Shown here one piece after another: positions 7,905 through 14,382 of a stretch of DNA of 15,513 nucleotides. Both the position numbers and the translations under genes were made by a program. The notes below the pieces were generated by a model, which was not told the DNA's origin, searched no databases, and was given only the letters and a program-made list of their open reading frames with translations. The stretch is from CAZADH01 sp964483805 (GTDB taxonomy: Bacteria; Muiribacteriota; Ozemobacteria; Ozemobacterales; Ozemobacteraceae), in NCBI GenBank assembly GCA_964483805.1, contig CAZADH010000135.1:1-15513 (forward strand). Reading direction: 5' to 3'. How positions within the stretch are numbered: position 1 is the first letter of the stretch; every line of letters starts with the position of its first letter.

Positions 7905-9120
7905 GCCCGTCGTTCTCGATCGACAAGCCGAACGGCGCCAGGGCTTGCGTCAATACACCGTGCAGATGCGAGATCAGCACGCCGTAGTTGGTGATCGGCA
8001 CGCCGGCCTGCCGACACGCGGCAATCCGATCGAGCACCGCCCGACGGTTGACCATGCAGGCACCACACTGCACCACGAGATGGATGCCGCTCAGGTCGCG
8101 GGGGAAGTCCTGCCCCTGGGAAAACTTGAACTGGATGCCGCCCCCATACGTCTGGCGCAACCAACGTGGAATCTTGACCCGGCCGATGTCGTCGGCGACC
8201 TGATGATGCGTGCACGATTCGGCAATCAGGATGGTGGCATCGCTCGGCAGCGTCGCCAGCGCCCGAATGCCGTCGACATACGTCGCCAGATCGCCACGGT
8301 AACGGGCAAACAGGACCGAGAACGTGGTGAACGGAACCCCACGCGGCAGGTCACCCACCACCTTGTTGACCGCCTGCGAATCGGTGATGACCAGCGCCGG
8401 CGGCTGTTTGAGGGCCGCAATGGTGGCGGCCAGCTCCCGTTCTTTACATACGAGAGCAATACAATCGGCGTCGAGCAGATCGCGGATCGTCTGCACCTGC
8501 GGCAGGATCAGGCGGCCCTTGGGCGCAGCCAGATCGATGGGGCAGACCAGGACCACGGTGTCGCCCGGCTTGACCAGGTCACCGAGAATGGTCCCCGCGT
8601 CGAAATCTTTGAGCCGGTCTTGCATGGGTCCGGCGCGCAACTCGACCACCCCCGTGCCCCGTTGGGCGCTGACCGGGTAGGCCTTCGCGCCAAAAGTGGC
8701 CAGCTCGGCCACCAGGCTCGCCGGCGGCTCACCGGTGTCGACCTTGTTGATGATCGCGAGAAACGGCGTCCGCCCCTGTTTCAGCCGCTCGAACAGCTCG
8801 CGTTCGCACGGGTCGAGCGCGGGCGCCGGGTTGAGGATCACCAGGGCCAGATCGGTCTTGCGCAGCACCTGCAGGCTCGCCTCGACCCGCATCCGCCCCA
8901 GGTCGCCGACGTCGTCGAGCCCGGCCGTGTCGATGAGCACGACCGGCCCGTACGGCAGCAACTCCATGTTCTTGAACACCGGGTCGGTCGTCGTTCCAGG
9001 TGTGTCACTGACCAATGCGATCTTCTGGCCCGTCAGGGCATTGATCAGCGACGACTTGCCGACGTTCCGGCGGCCGAACAGCGCAATGTGCGGGCGGATT
9101 CCACGTGGGGCTGCATCCAT
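7891..9120 (-). CDS. hydF: [FeFe]-hydrogenase maturation GTPase HydF
   Basis: This 409-residue protein has all three HydF parts. The N-terminal GTPase shows G1 GRRNVGKSS at 16-24, PGTTTDPV at 41-48, G3 DTAG at 64-67 and G4 NKVD at 125-128. A dimerisation domain covers about 180-295. The C-terminal cluster-binding domain has ESCTHH with C303 and H305, and CGAC with C352 and C355. The spacing CxH-x46-CxxC fits the published HydF consensus, and cluster ligands and nucleotide motifs are intact. HydF is the scaffold that receives the di-iron precursor built by HydG and HydE and passes it to apo-hydrogenase. ATG 9120 has AAGGA nine bases upstream. It follows larC with a 112-base gap in which I see no terminator, so it may be read with the lar genes. 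Its end overlaps the YgbA-like gene. Confidence 0.97.
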   Translation of the reverse strand: MDAAPRGIRPHIALFGRRNVGKSSLINALTGQKIALVSDTPGTTTDPVFKNMELLPYGPVVLIDTAGLDDVGDLGRMRVEASLQVLRKTDLALVILNPAPALDPCERELFERLKQGRTPFLAIINKVDTGEPPASLVAELATFGAKAYPVSAQRGTGVVELRAGPMQDRLKDFDAGTILGDLVKPGDTVVLVCPIDLAAPKGRLILPQVQTIRDLLDADCIALVCKERELAATIAALKQPPALVITDSQAVNKVVGDLPRGVPFTTFSVLFARYRGDLATYVDGIRALATLPSDATILIAESCTHHQVADDIGRVKIPRWLRQTYGGGIQFKFSQGQDFPRDLSGIHLVVQCGACMVNRRAVLDRIAACRQAGVPITNYGVLISHLHGVLTQALAPFGLSIENDGRGGR

Positions 9121-9232
9121 GAGCGTGTGTCCTTCGCGAGGTCAGTGTCGTGCAGACCGGTCGAACCGGCGCACGCGGTGCTTCCCAGATGATAGGCCGC
9201 GACCGGCCAGAGTCAACTGCGGCCCAGCATCT

Positions 9233-10644
9233 TCACCGCTCATCGTCGCGCACCCGGCGAACCGGCACGCCCCGCCGCGCGGCGATGGCCCGTCGCGACT
9301 CGAACTCGAGCGTGTCGGTGGTCGTCCCGTCGAGATCGACGACGCGCTTGCCCGGAAACGGGCCTTCCGGCGTATTCATCTCGATGCCCTTGCGTTCGAG
9401 GACCGAGCGCAGCACATACTGGCGCCGCACGCCGAGCGTCGGCAGTTCGGCGAAAATCGCTGCCTCGAGTTCGTCGACCGCCTCGGGACGGGCCATCACC
9501 GTGAGCAGGTGCGCCGGGCGCCCCTTCTTCATCAACATCGGGGTCAAGGTCACATCGAGCGCGCCGCGCGCCATCAACCGGTCGACCGCGTGCCCGAGCA
9601 ACTCGCCGGTGACGTTGTCGAGATTGGTTTCGAGCACCGCCACCGTCTCGAGTCGGCGCCCGGTCGCGGTGTTCTCGCCCACGAAAACGCGCAAGGTGTT
9701 GGGCATCGGGAACACCATCGTTCCGTGGCCAAAGCCGATGTTCCGCGTGGTGAAGCCCGGCGGCAAGCCGGGCTTGGCGTCGAGTCCCCGCAGAACGGCC
9801 GCACCCGTCGGCGTGGTCAACTCACCCACCACGCCGGGCAGGCAGAAGATTGGCAGCCCCGTCAGCAGCAAGGCCGTCGCCGGAGCCGGAATTGGCAATA
9901 CACCGTGTTGACATTTCACGAACCCCGACCCGACATGCACCGGCGCGGTGAACACGGAACTCACCCCGAGGTCGTCGAGGCAGACGGCGGCCCCGACCAG
10001 GTCGGCGATGCTGTCGCGCGCGCCGACTTCGTGGAACTTAACCTCGTCGACCGTCGAGCCGTGCACCCGCGCTTCGGCCTCGGCCAGCGCCAGAAAAAGC
10101 CGTTCGGCCAAGGTCCGCGCACTCTTGCGCACGTCACTTTTCTTCAGCAACTCGCGAATCTCGACCATGCCACGGTGCGCGTGCGCATGATCGTGATGAT
10201 GATCGTGCGTGTGCTCGTGATCGCCATGATCGTGGTCGTGGCCGTGGCCATGATCGTGATCGTGGTCGTGGTCGTGCGGATGCTCGTGGGTGTGATGCAA
10301 CCCGTGCACGTGTTCAGTTGCCGCCGCGCGGTTGCGCCGCTTTCCCGCGCCCCCACCCGTCTNNNNNNNNNNGCCTTTCGCGTCGGCAAACCCGACTGCA
10401 CCGCACCGTCGTGCCCGTATCCCGGGTTCGGCCCGCTTTCGTGGTCCTCGACGGTGTTGAAATACATCCCGCTGATGCCCTTGTTGATGCGCCGTTCGCA
10501 GATCAGCCCCAGCGGCCCTTCCGGGAAGGGGATCGAGGTCAGCGCCCGCCGCAACCGTTCGGCATCGGCCCCGGCATCGAGCAGCGCCGCCCCCACCATG
10601 TTGCCGGCAATTCCCGAGAACGGATCGAAATACAGCGTGGTCAT
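9233..10644 (-). CDS. larC: Nickel-pincer cofactor biosynthesis protein LarC, interrupted by an assembly gap
   Basis: LarC inserts nickel into the dithiocarboxylated pyridinium mononucleotide in a CTP-dependent step, the last step of the lactate racemase cofactor pathway. The N-terminal part starts at ATG 10644 with TLYFDPFSGIAGNM, typical of the family, and runs into the N-run at 10363-10372. The remainder resumes in another frame and carries a His/Asp tract, then FHEVGARDSIADLVGAA, CQHGVLPIPAPATALLLTG and GELTTPTGAA, all conserved in LarC, ending at the TGA at 9233. The frames differ by one base across the gap. Since ten N is a placeholder length, this is most likely an assembly artefact and the gene intact. 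The start overlaps the larB stop (ATGA). The protein is a full-length fusion, unlike the split LarC1/LarC2 of Lactiplantibacillus plantarum. Confidence 0.93.
10175..10312 (-). repeat. Short-period repeat encoding a His/Asp-rich tract in LarC
   Basis: On the coding strand the sequence is a degenerate six-base repeat (CACGAC, with variants CATGAT and CACGGC). It encodes 46 residues of which 24 are histidine, mostly as HD, HG and HH dipeptides. Such tracts in nickel-handling proteins bind or buffer Ni2+; this function is inferred. The repeat is close to the N-run and may have contributed to the assembly break. Confidence 0.9.
10363..10372. other. Assembly gap (10 N) inside larC
   Basis: Ten consecutive N lie inside the larC coding region. 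The flanking halves of LarC are in different frames, so the true number of missing bases is probably not ten: 10 plus 1, or another length congruent to it modulo 3, would restore the frame. Confidence 0.98.
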
Positions 10645-11456
10645 GGGTTTCTCCGCTTGAGGATTCGCACTGCGGCCACGGCCGCACCAAAACCGTTGTC
10701 GATGTTCACCACCGGAATGCCTGCCGCACACGAGTTGAGCATGGCGAGCAACGCGGTCAATCCAGCGAAACTTGCCCCGTAACCGACGCTGGTCGGCACC
10801 GCGACGATGGGGGCCCCGATGAGGCCGCCAACGACGCTGGGCAACGCGCCTTCCATGCCGGCCACCACAATGACAACTTCGGCCGTGCGAATCGCGTCGA
10901 GCCGCCCCAGCAAGCGATGGATGCCGGCCACGCCGACATCGTAAATGCGTTCGACCGTCGCTCCGCCAAACTCGGCCGTCAACGCCGCTTCCTCGGCCAC
11001 CGGCAGGTCGCTGGTGCCGGCCGCCAGGACCGCGACCCGCCCCAGTGGCGTGGGCGGTGTCCCGATCGCCCAGACGACTCGCGCCTGCTCGTGCACGTTG
11101 GCCTGGCCAAACTCCTGGCGCAGGGCCGCGATGCTCTCGGGAGCGCACCGGGTCGCCAGCGCGCGACCATTCTCGCCGAGCAACCCGCGAAAGGCCCGCA
11201 CGACTTGTTCGCAGGTCTTGCCCGCCGCATAGATCGCCTCGGGAAAGCCCAGGCGCTCGTGCCGATCGGTGTCGAGCACCAGATCGCCCGTCGGGCCGGT
11301 TGCACTGGGCGAGACTGGTGTTTCAGTGGGCTCTGCTGACGACCAACGCCCACCATGCGTATCGTGCCCCGCCAGCAAGCGGCCGCAGGCCTCGTCGACC
11401 CCCAATGCTCCCGTTTTCACGTCGGCGAGAAGCCGCAACAGATCGGTCTGATTCAT
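10641..11456 (-). CDS. larB: Nickel-pincer cofactor biosynthesis carboxylase LarB
   Basis: LarB carboxylates the pyridinium ring of nicotinic acid adenine dinucleotide and hydrolyses the phosphoanhydride, giving the mononucleotide that LarE then sulfurates. The 271-residue product has an N-terminal helical region (1-60) and a C-terminal PurE-like domain (about 125-265). Visible motifs are AAGTSDLPVAEEA at 145-157, VVAGMEGALPSVVGG at 197-211, PTSVGYGASF at 221-230 and NIDNGFGAA at 251-259. C243 in LNSCAAG probably corresponds to the substrate-binding cysteine described for LarB; this mapping is by motif, not alignment. ATG 11456 overlaps the larE stop (ATGA), and the TGA overlaps the larC start in the same way, so all three lar genes are translationally coupled. 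The length is slightly above the family's roughly 245-260 residues, owing to a variable insert near 33-58. Confidence 0.95.
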   Translation of the reverse strand: MNQTDLLRLLADVKTGALGVDEACGRLLAGHDTHGGRWSSAEPTETPVSPSATGPTGDLVLDTDRHERLGFPEAIYAAGKTCEQVVRAFRGLLGENGRALATRCAPESIAALRQEFGQANVHEQARVVWAIGTPPTPLGRVAVLAAGTSDLPVAEEAALTAEFGGATVERIYDVGVAGIHRLLGRLDAIRTAEVVIVVAGMEGALPSVVGGLIGAPIVAVPTSVGYGASFAGLTALLAMLNSCAAGIPVVNIDNGFGAAVAAVRILKRRNP

Positions 11457-12289
11457 GGACGGTTCATCGACCCGCGCCGATAACCGGCCAGATCGAGGCT
11501 CACATGGCGATAGCCAAGTTCGGTCAAGCGTGTCACCACCAGTTCGCGAGATTGCAATACAACGTCAATATCTTCGTGGGCCACCTCGATGCGCGCCAGC
11601 TCGCCGTGGTCGCGCACACGCAGGTGCGTCAGTCCCAGATCGGCCAATGCCTCTTCGGCGGCGATCACCCGGGCGACCCCGGCCTCGCTCAGCGGTGTGT
11701 GGGCGGCGAACCGGGTGGCGACGCAGGGACGGGCCGGCGCGATCAGCTCGGCCGCACCCCAGTGACGCAATACTTCAGCAATACGCTCTTTCGTGAAGCC
11801 GGCCGCCAGGAGCGGGCTGGTTATACCCGCCTCTTCGAGGGCCTTGCGGCCGGGTCGGTAATCGCCGACATCGTCGGCCTGCGAACCCTCGGCCACCGTC
11901 CAGCCGGGGGGCACGGCCTGAGCGAGCGCCCGCAGGATCACGCGCTTGCACCAGTAGCAGCGATCCGGGGGGTTGCTGCGCACCTGCACGTCGGTCAACA
12001 ACGACAACTGCGCGACGCGGAGCGTGAGGCCGAACCGGGCCGCCAACGTGTGCGCCCGCTCACGGTCGAACCCGGCCAACAATTCGTGATCGGCAAAGAT
12101 CGCCACCGTTTTCTCGGGTGCGATGCGGTGGGCAGCCAGCGCGAGAAAACCGCTGTCCATGCCGCCCGAAAAGGCGACGGCCACTCCCGGCTGCCGACGG
12201 AGCCAATCCTCGAGCTGCGCCAGGGCCGCTGCCGTCGCCGCCGCCAACCCTGCGGACTTCGGGGCGGGTTTCCGACGCGATGCGGTCAT
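11453..12289 (-). CDS. larE: ATP-dependent sulfur transferase LarE (PP-loop)
   Basis: LarE activates the pyridinium carboxylate with ATP and installs sulfur twice to give the dithiocarboxylate that holds nickel. From ATG 12289 the product has 278 residues, close to the known 276. The PP-loop SGGMDSG is at 41-47. The only cysteines are C111 and C114 (RCYWCK) and C189 (RPCVATRF). C189 lies where the sacrificial cysteine (Cys176) of the L. plantarum enzyme is expected. The extra C-terminal cysteines that would suggest a three-Cys [4Fe-4S] LarE cannot be seen, so the sacrificial type is more likely; this is inferred. A GTG at 12298 in the same frame would overlap the aspA stop (GTGA) and add three residues; neither start has a strong ribosome-binding site. 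The gene directly follows aspA and overlaps larB. Confidence 0.95.
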   Translation of the reverse strand: MTASRRKPAPKSAGLAAATAAALAQLEDWLRRQPGVAVAFSGGMDSGFLALAAHRIAPEKTVAIFADHELLAGFDRERAHTLAARFGLTLRVAQLSLLTDVQVRSNPPDRCYWCKRVILRALAQAVPPGWTVAEGSQADDVGDYRPGRKALEEAGITSPLLAAGFTKERIAEVLRHWGAAELIAPARPCVATRFAAHTPLSEAGVARVIAAEEALADLGLTHLRVRDHGELARIEVAHEDIDVVLQSRELVVTRLTELGYRHVSLDLAGYRRGSMNRP

Positions 12290-12294
12290 GCCGG

Positions 12295-13689
12295 TCACTC
12301 GAGCTCGGCCCGCGTGACGCGGTAGTCGTCGATCGCCGCTTCCAACTCGCTCTCGGTGACCAGGCCACCGTCGACGAGCAGACGGTTCACCGGCATGCCG
12401 GTCTCGACGTGGCGGCGATACACCTCGGCCACGCTCTGGTGCCCGAGTTTCTTGGCCAGAACCGTGAGAATGCCCAGACTGCCGCGCAGATTCTCGCGAC
12501 ACCGCTGCACATTCGCGCGCAGCCCGACCAGGCAGCGGTCGGCAAACAGGGCGATGCCGCGCCGCAACAACGAGAAGCTGTCGAGCAGCGCGTCCATGAT
12601 CGCCGGCAAAAAGGCGTTGAGCTCGAGTTGCCCACCGGCCGCGGCCTGCGCGATGATCACGTCGTTGCCCTGCACACGAAAGGCAATCTGGTTGAGCATT
12701 TCGCACATGACCGGATTCACCTTGCCCGGCATGATGCTGCTGCCTTCCTGAACCGCCGGCAGAATGAGTTCGCCGATCCCCGAATGGGGCCCGCTGGCCA
12801 GCAACCGGATATCGGAAGCCATCTTCGCCAGGTTCACGGCCAGCGGTTTGAGCAGCCCCGACGCCTCGACAAACACGTCGGCGTTTTGCGTCGCCTCGAC
12901 GAGGTTGTCGGCGCGTGACAGACCGGTACCGGTCTCGTCGCGCAAAGCGCCAATCAGTTCGAACTGAAACCGGCGCCCGGCGTTGATCCCGGTGCCAACC
13001 GCCGTGCCGCCGATGTTCACCACCCGCAACCGTTCCTCGACGCGATACAGGCGCCAGCGGTCGCGCGAAATGGCCTCGGCGTAGGCGGAAAACTCCGCCC
13101 CGAGGGTCACGGGCACCGCGTCCTGCAACTGCGTGCGCCCGATTTTGAGGATGTCGGCAAACTCGATCTCTTTTTTCTGCAGAGTCTCCTGCAACCGGGC
13201 GACCTCATCGACCAGCTCGCGCAACTGCCATATCGCCGCAATACGCACCGCGGTCGGAAACACGTCGTTGGTGCTCTGGCCGCGGTTGACGTGATCGAGC
13301 GGGTTGATCGGGGCGTAGGAGCCCAGCGGCTTGCCGAGAATCTCGTTGGCGCGATTGGCCACCACCTCGTTGGCATTCATGTTGGTCGCCGTGCCGGCCC
13401 CACCTTGCAGCGGATCGACGATGAACTCTCCGTCGAAGCGCCCCTGGTAGACCTCATCGGCCGCCTGCACCATCGCCCCCGCGAGATCGTCGGGCAACTC
13501 GCCCACCCGCTGATTCGCCAGTGCCGCCGCCTTTTTGATCAAGGCCAACGCGCGGATCATGTCGCGCGGGATGTGGCGACCGCCCAAGGCAAAGTTCTCG
13601 GCCGCGCGCAGCGCATGCACGCCATAGTAGGCGCCGGCCGGCACCTCGCGTTCGCCCAGGAAATCTCGTTCGGTTCGCATTGCTTTCAT
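12295..13689 (-). CDS. aspA: Aspartate ammonia-lyase
   Basis: This enzyme of the aspartase/fumarase superfamily deaminates L-aspartate to fumarate and ammonia. The product has 464 residues, near the usual 468-478. The N-terminus LGEREVPAGAYYGVHALRA is of the aspartase type, not the fumarase type. GTATNMNANEV (99-109), HVNRGQSTNDVFPTA (133-147) and the superfamily signature GSSIMPGKVNP (316-326) are all present; S318 in the last is the expected catalytic serine. A start at ATG 13680, three codons later, fits the family N-terminus (MRTERDFLGEREVP) equally well. No ribosome-binding site is obvious for either. A TATACT at 13697-13702 lies so close upstream that a nearly leaderless mRNA is possible. 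The stop overlaps or abuts larE, so aspA is the first gene of an aspA-larE-larB-larC unit. A specialised role in metallocofactor assembly is inference from context. Confidence 0.93.
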   Translation of the reverse strand: MKAMRTERDFLGEREVPAGAYYGVHALRAAENFALGGRHIPRDMIRALALIKKAAALANQRVGELPDDLAGAMVQAADEVYQGRFDGEFIVDPLQGGAGTATNMNANEVVANRANEILGKPLGSYAPINPLDHVNRGQSTNDVFPTAVRIAAIWQLRELVDEVARLQETLQKKEIEFADILKIGRTQLQDAVPVTLGAEFSAYAEAISRDRWRLYRVEERLRVVNIGGTAVGTGINAGRRFQFELIGALRDETGTGLSRADNLVEATQNADVFVEASGLLKPLAVNLAKMASDIRLLASGPHSGIGELILPAVQEGSSIMPGKVNPVMCEMLNQIAFRVQGNDVIIAQAAAGGQLELNAFLPAIMDALLDSFSLLRRGIALFADRCLVGLRANVQRCRENLRGSLGILTVLAKKLGHQSVAEVYRRHVETGMPVNRLLVDGGLVTESELEAAIDDYRVTRAELE

Positions 13690-13696
13690 TGGCCGA

Positions 13697-13702
13697 AGTA
13701 TA
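13697..13702 (-). promoter_or_regulatory. Possible -10 element for the aspA-lar operon
   Basis: The minus strand reads TATACT seven bases upstream of ATG 13689 and 16 bases upstream of ATG 13680. A weak TTTATT sits about 17 bases further upstream as a poor -35. If used, the transcript would start at or near the start codon. This is a pattern match only. Confidence 0.25.
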
Positions 13703-13803
13703 GGGGTTTGCCGCCTCGAAATAAAGCGCCCCGTTACACACTCTCGAAACAAAATCGTCGCCAAGATCGTTGACGTTTTGGTGCAACGTGCCGACAAACG
13801 GTG

Positions 13804-13809
13804 TACAAT
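13804..13809 (+). promoter_or_regulatory. Possible -10 element for the zinc-ribbon gene
   Basis: TACAAT lies 71 bases before ATG 13881. A candidate -35 (TTGGTG, 13778-13783) is spaced 20 bases away, longer than ideal. It sits in the 191-base divergent region shared with aspA, where a promoter for each direction must lie unless the genes are read from further away. Confidence 0.3.
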
Positions 13810-13880
13810 CTTGTCGGGATGGACGACGCCCCAACGCGATGGCGTCGCCACGAGCGACCTGCGCCAGAGGGAGACAAGGC

Positions 13881-14369
13881 ATGGCCGACACCAAAGGTCC
13901 CAAGGGAACCGCCGCGGCCGGCATCAAGTGTCCTACCTGCAAGGCCGACAATACGGCCGGAGCAGCCACCTGCGCCAAATGTGGCGATATACTGCCCAAG
14001 CGGGCGAAAAAGGCCAAAGGGGAGTTCGACGATTACGACGGTACCGTCGGCACCATGAGCCCGGCCTGTGTCGCCGTACCCATCGCGCTTCTCGTCATCT
14101 TCGTCGCCATCCTGTTTTTCACGATGCGCGGCCCCCGCGAGGGCACCTGCGCTGCGGTCCGCGTCAAGATCGGCGCCGCAATCGCCCGCTACGACAAAGC
14201 GCATCCGAACAACAAGATGGCCACGATCAACATCGACGAACTGATGAAGCCCGATACCAAAGGGCATCCGTATCTGAAAGACCGGCCGACCTGCCCGATC
14301 GACCCGTCGGCCCGCTACGATTTCGACAGCAATGGCAACATCAGTTGCAGCAAGTGCGGCCGCAAGTAG
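13881..14369 (+). CDS. Zinc-ribbon, single-pass membrane protein with pilin-like C-terminus
   Basis: This 162-residue protein opens with a zinc ribbon: CPTC at 17-20 and CAKC at 31-34, in the form CxxC-x10-CxxC. A Lys-rich and then acidic linker follows. One transmembrane helix spans about 62-82 (VAVPIALLVIFVAILFF), so the ribbon is presumably cytoplasmic. The outer part (CAAVRVKIGAAIARYDKAHP, later PYLKDRPTCPIDPSARYDF and ISCSKCG) resembles the C-terminal half of type IV pilin-like and pseudopilin-like proteins, which end in a CP...Y...G.i.C pattern, but there is no prepilin cleavage site. ATG 13881 is preferred over in-frame upstream codons because AGGGAG at 13868-13873 is seven bases before it. 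It is the only plus-strand gene in the metallocofactor block, converging on hydE with 13 bases between stops. The function is unknown. Confidence 0.8.
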   Translation: MADTKGPKGTAAAGIKCPTCKADNTAGAATCAKCGDILPKRAKKAKGEFDDYDGTVGTMSPACVAVPIALLVIFVAILFFTMRGPREGTCAAVRVKIGAAIARYDKAHPNNKMATINIDELMKPDTKGHPYLKDRPTCPIDPSARYDFDSNGNISCSKCGRK

Positions 14370-14382
14370 AGGCACGCGCTGA

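Noticed and set aside
10175..10312. CRISPR-like or regulatory tandem repeat
   Set aside because: The repeat unit is six bases with no spacers and is fully explained as His/Asp codons in the LarC frame.
9233..10644. Programmed ribosomal frameshift in larC, as in L. plantarum
   Set aside because: The frame change coincides with a ten-N gap and lies early in the N-terminal domain, not at the LarC1/LarC2 boundary.
8696..10660. Long plus-strand open frame spanning hydF, larC and the N-gap
   Set aside because: It is antisense to well-supported hydF and larC, has a low-complexity Val/Met/Ile stretch that simply mirrors the His codons, and crosses the N-run.
12295..13689. Fumarase (FumC) identity for the ammonia-lyase gene
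   Set aside because: The N-terminal YYGVHALRA segment is of aspartase type, where fumarases have a WGxQTxR pattern.
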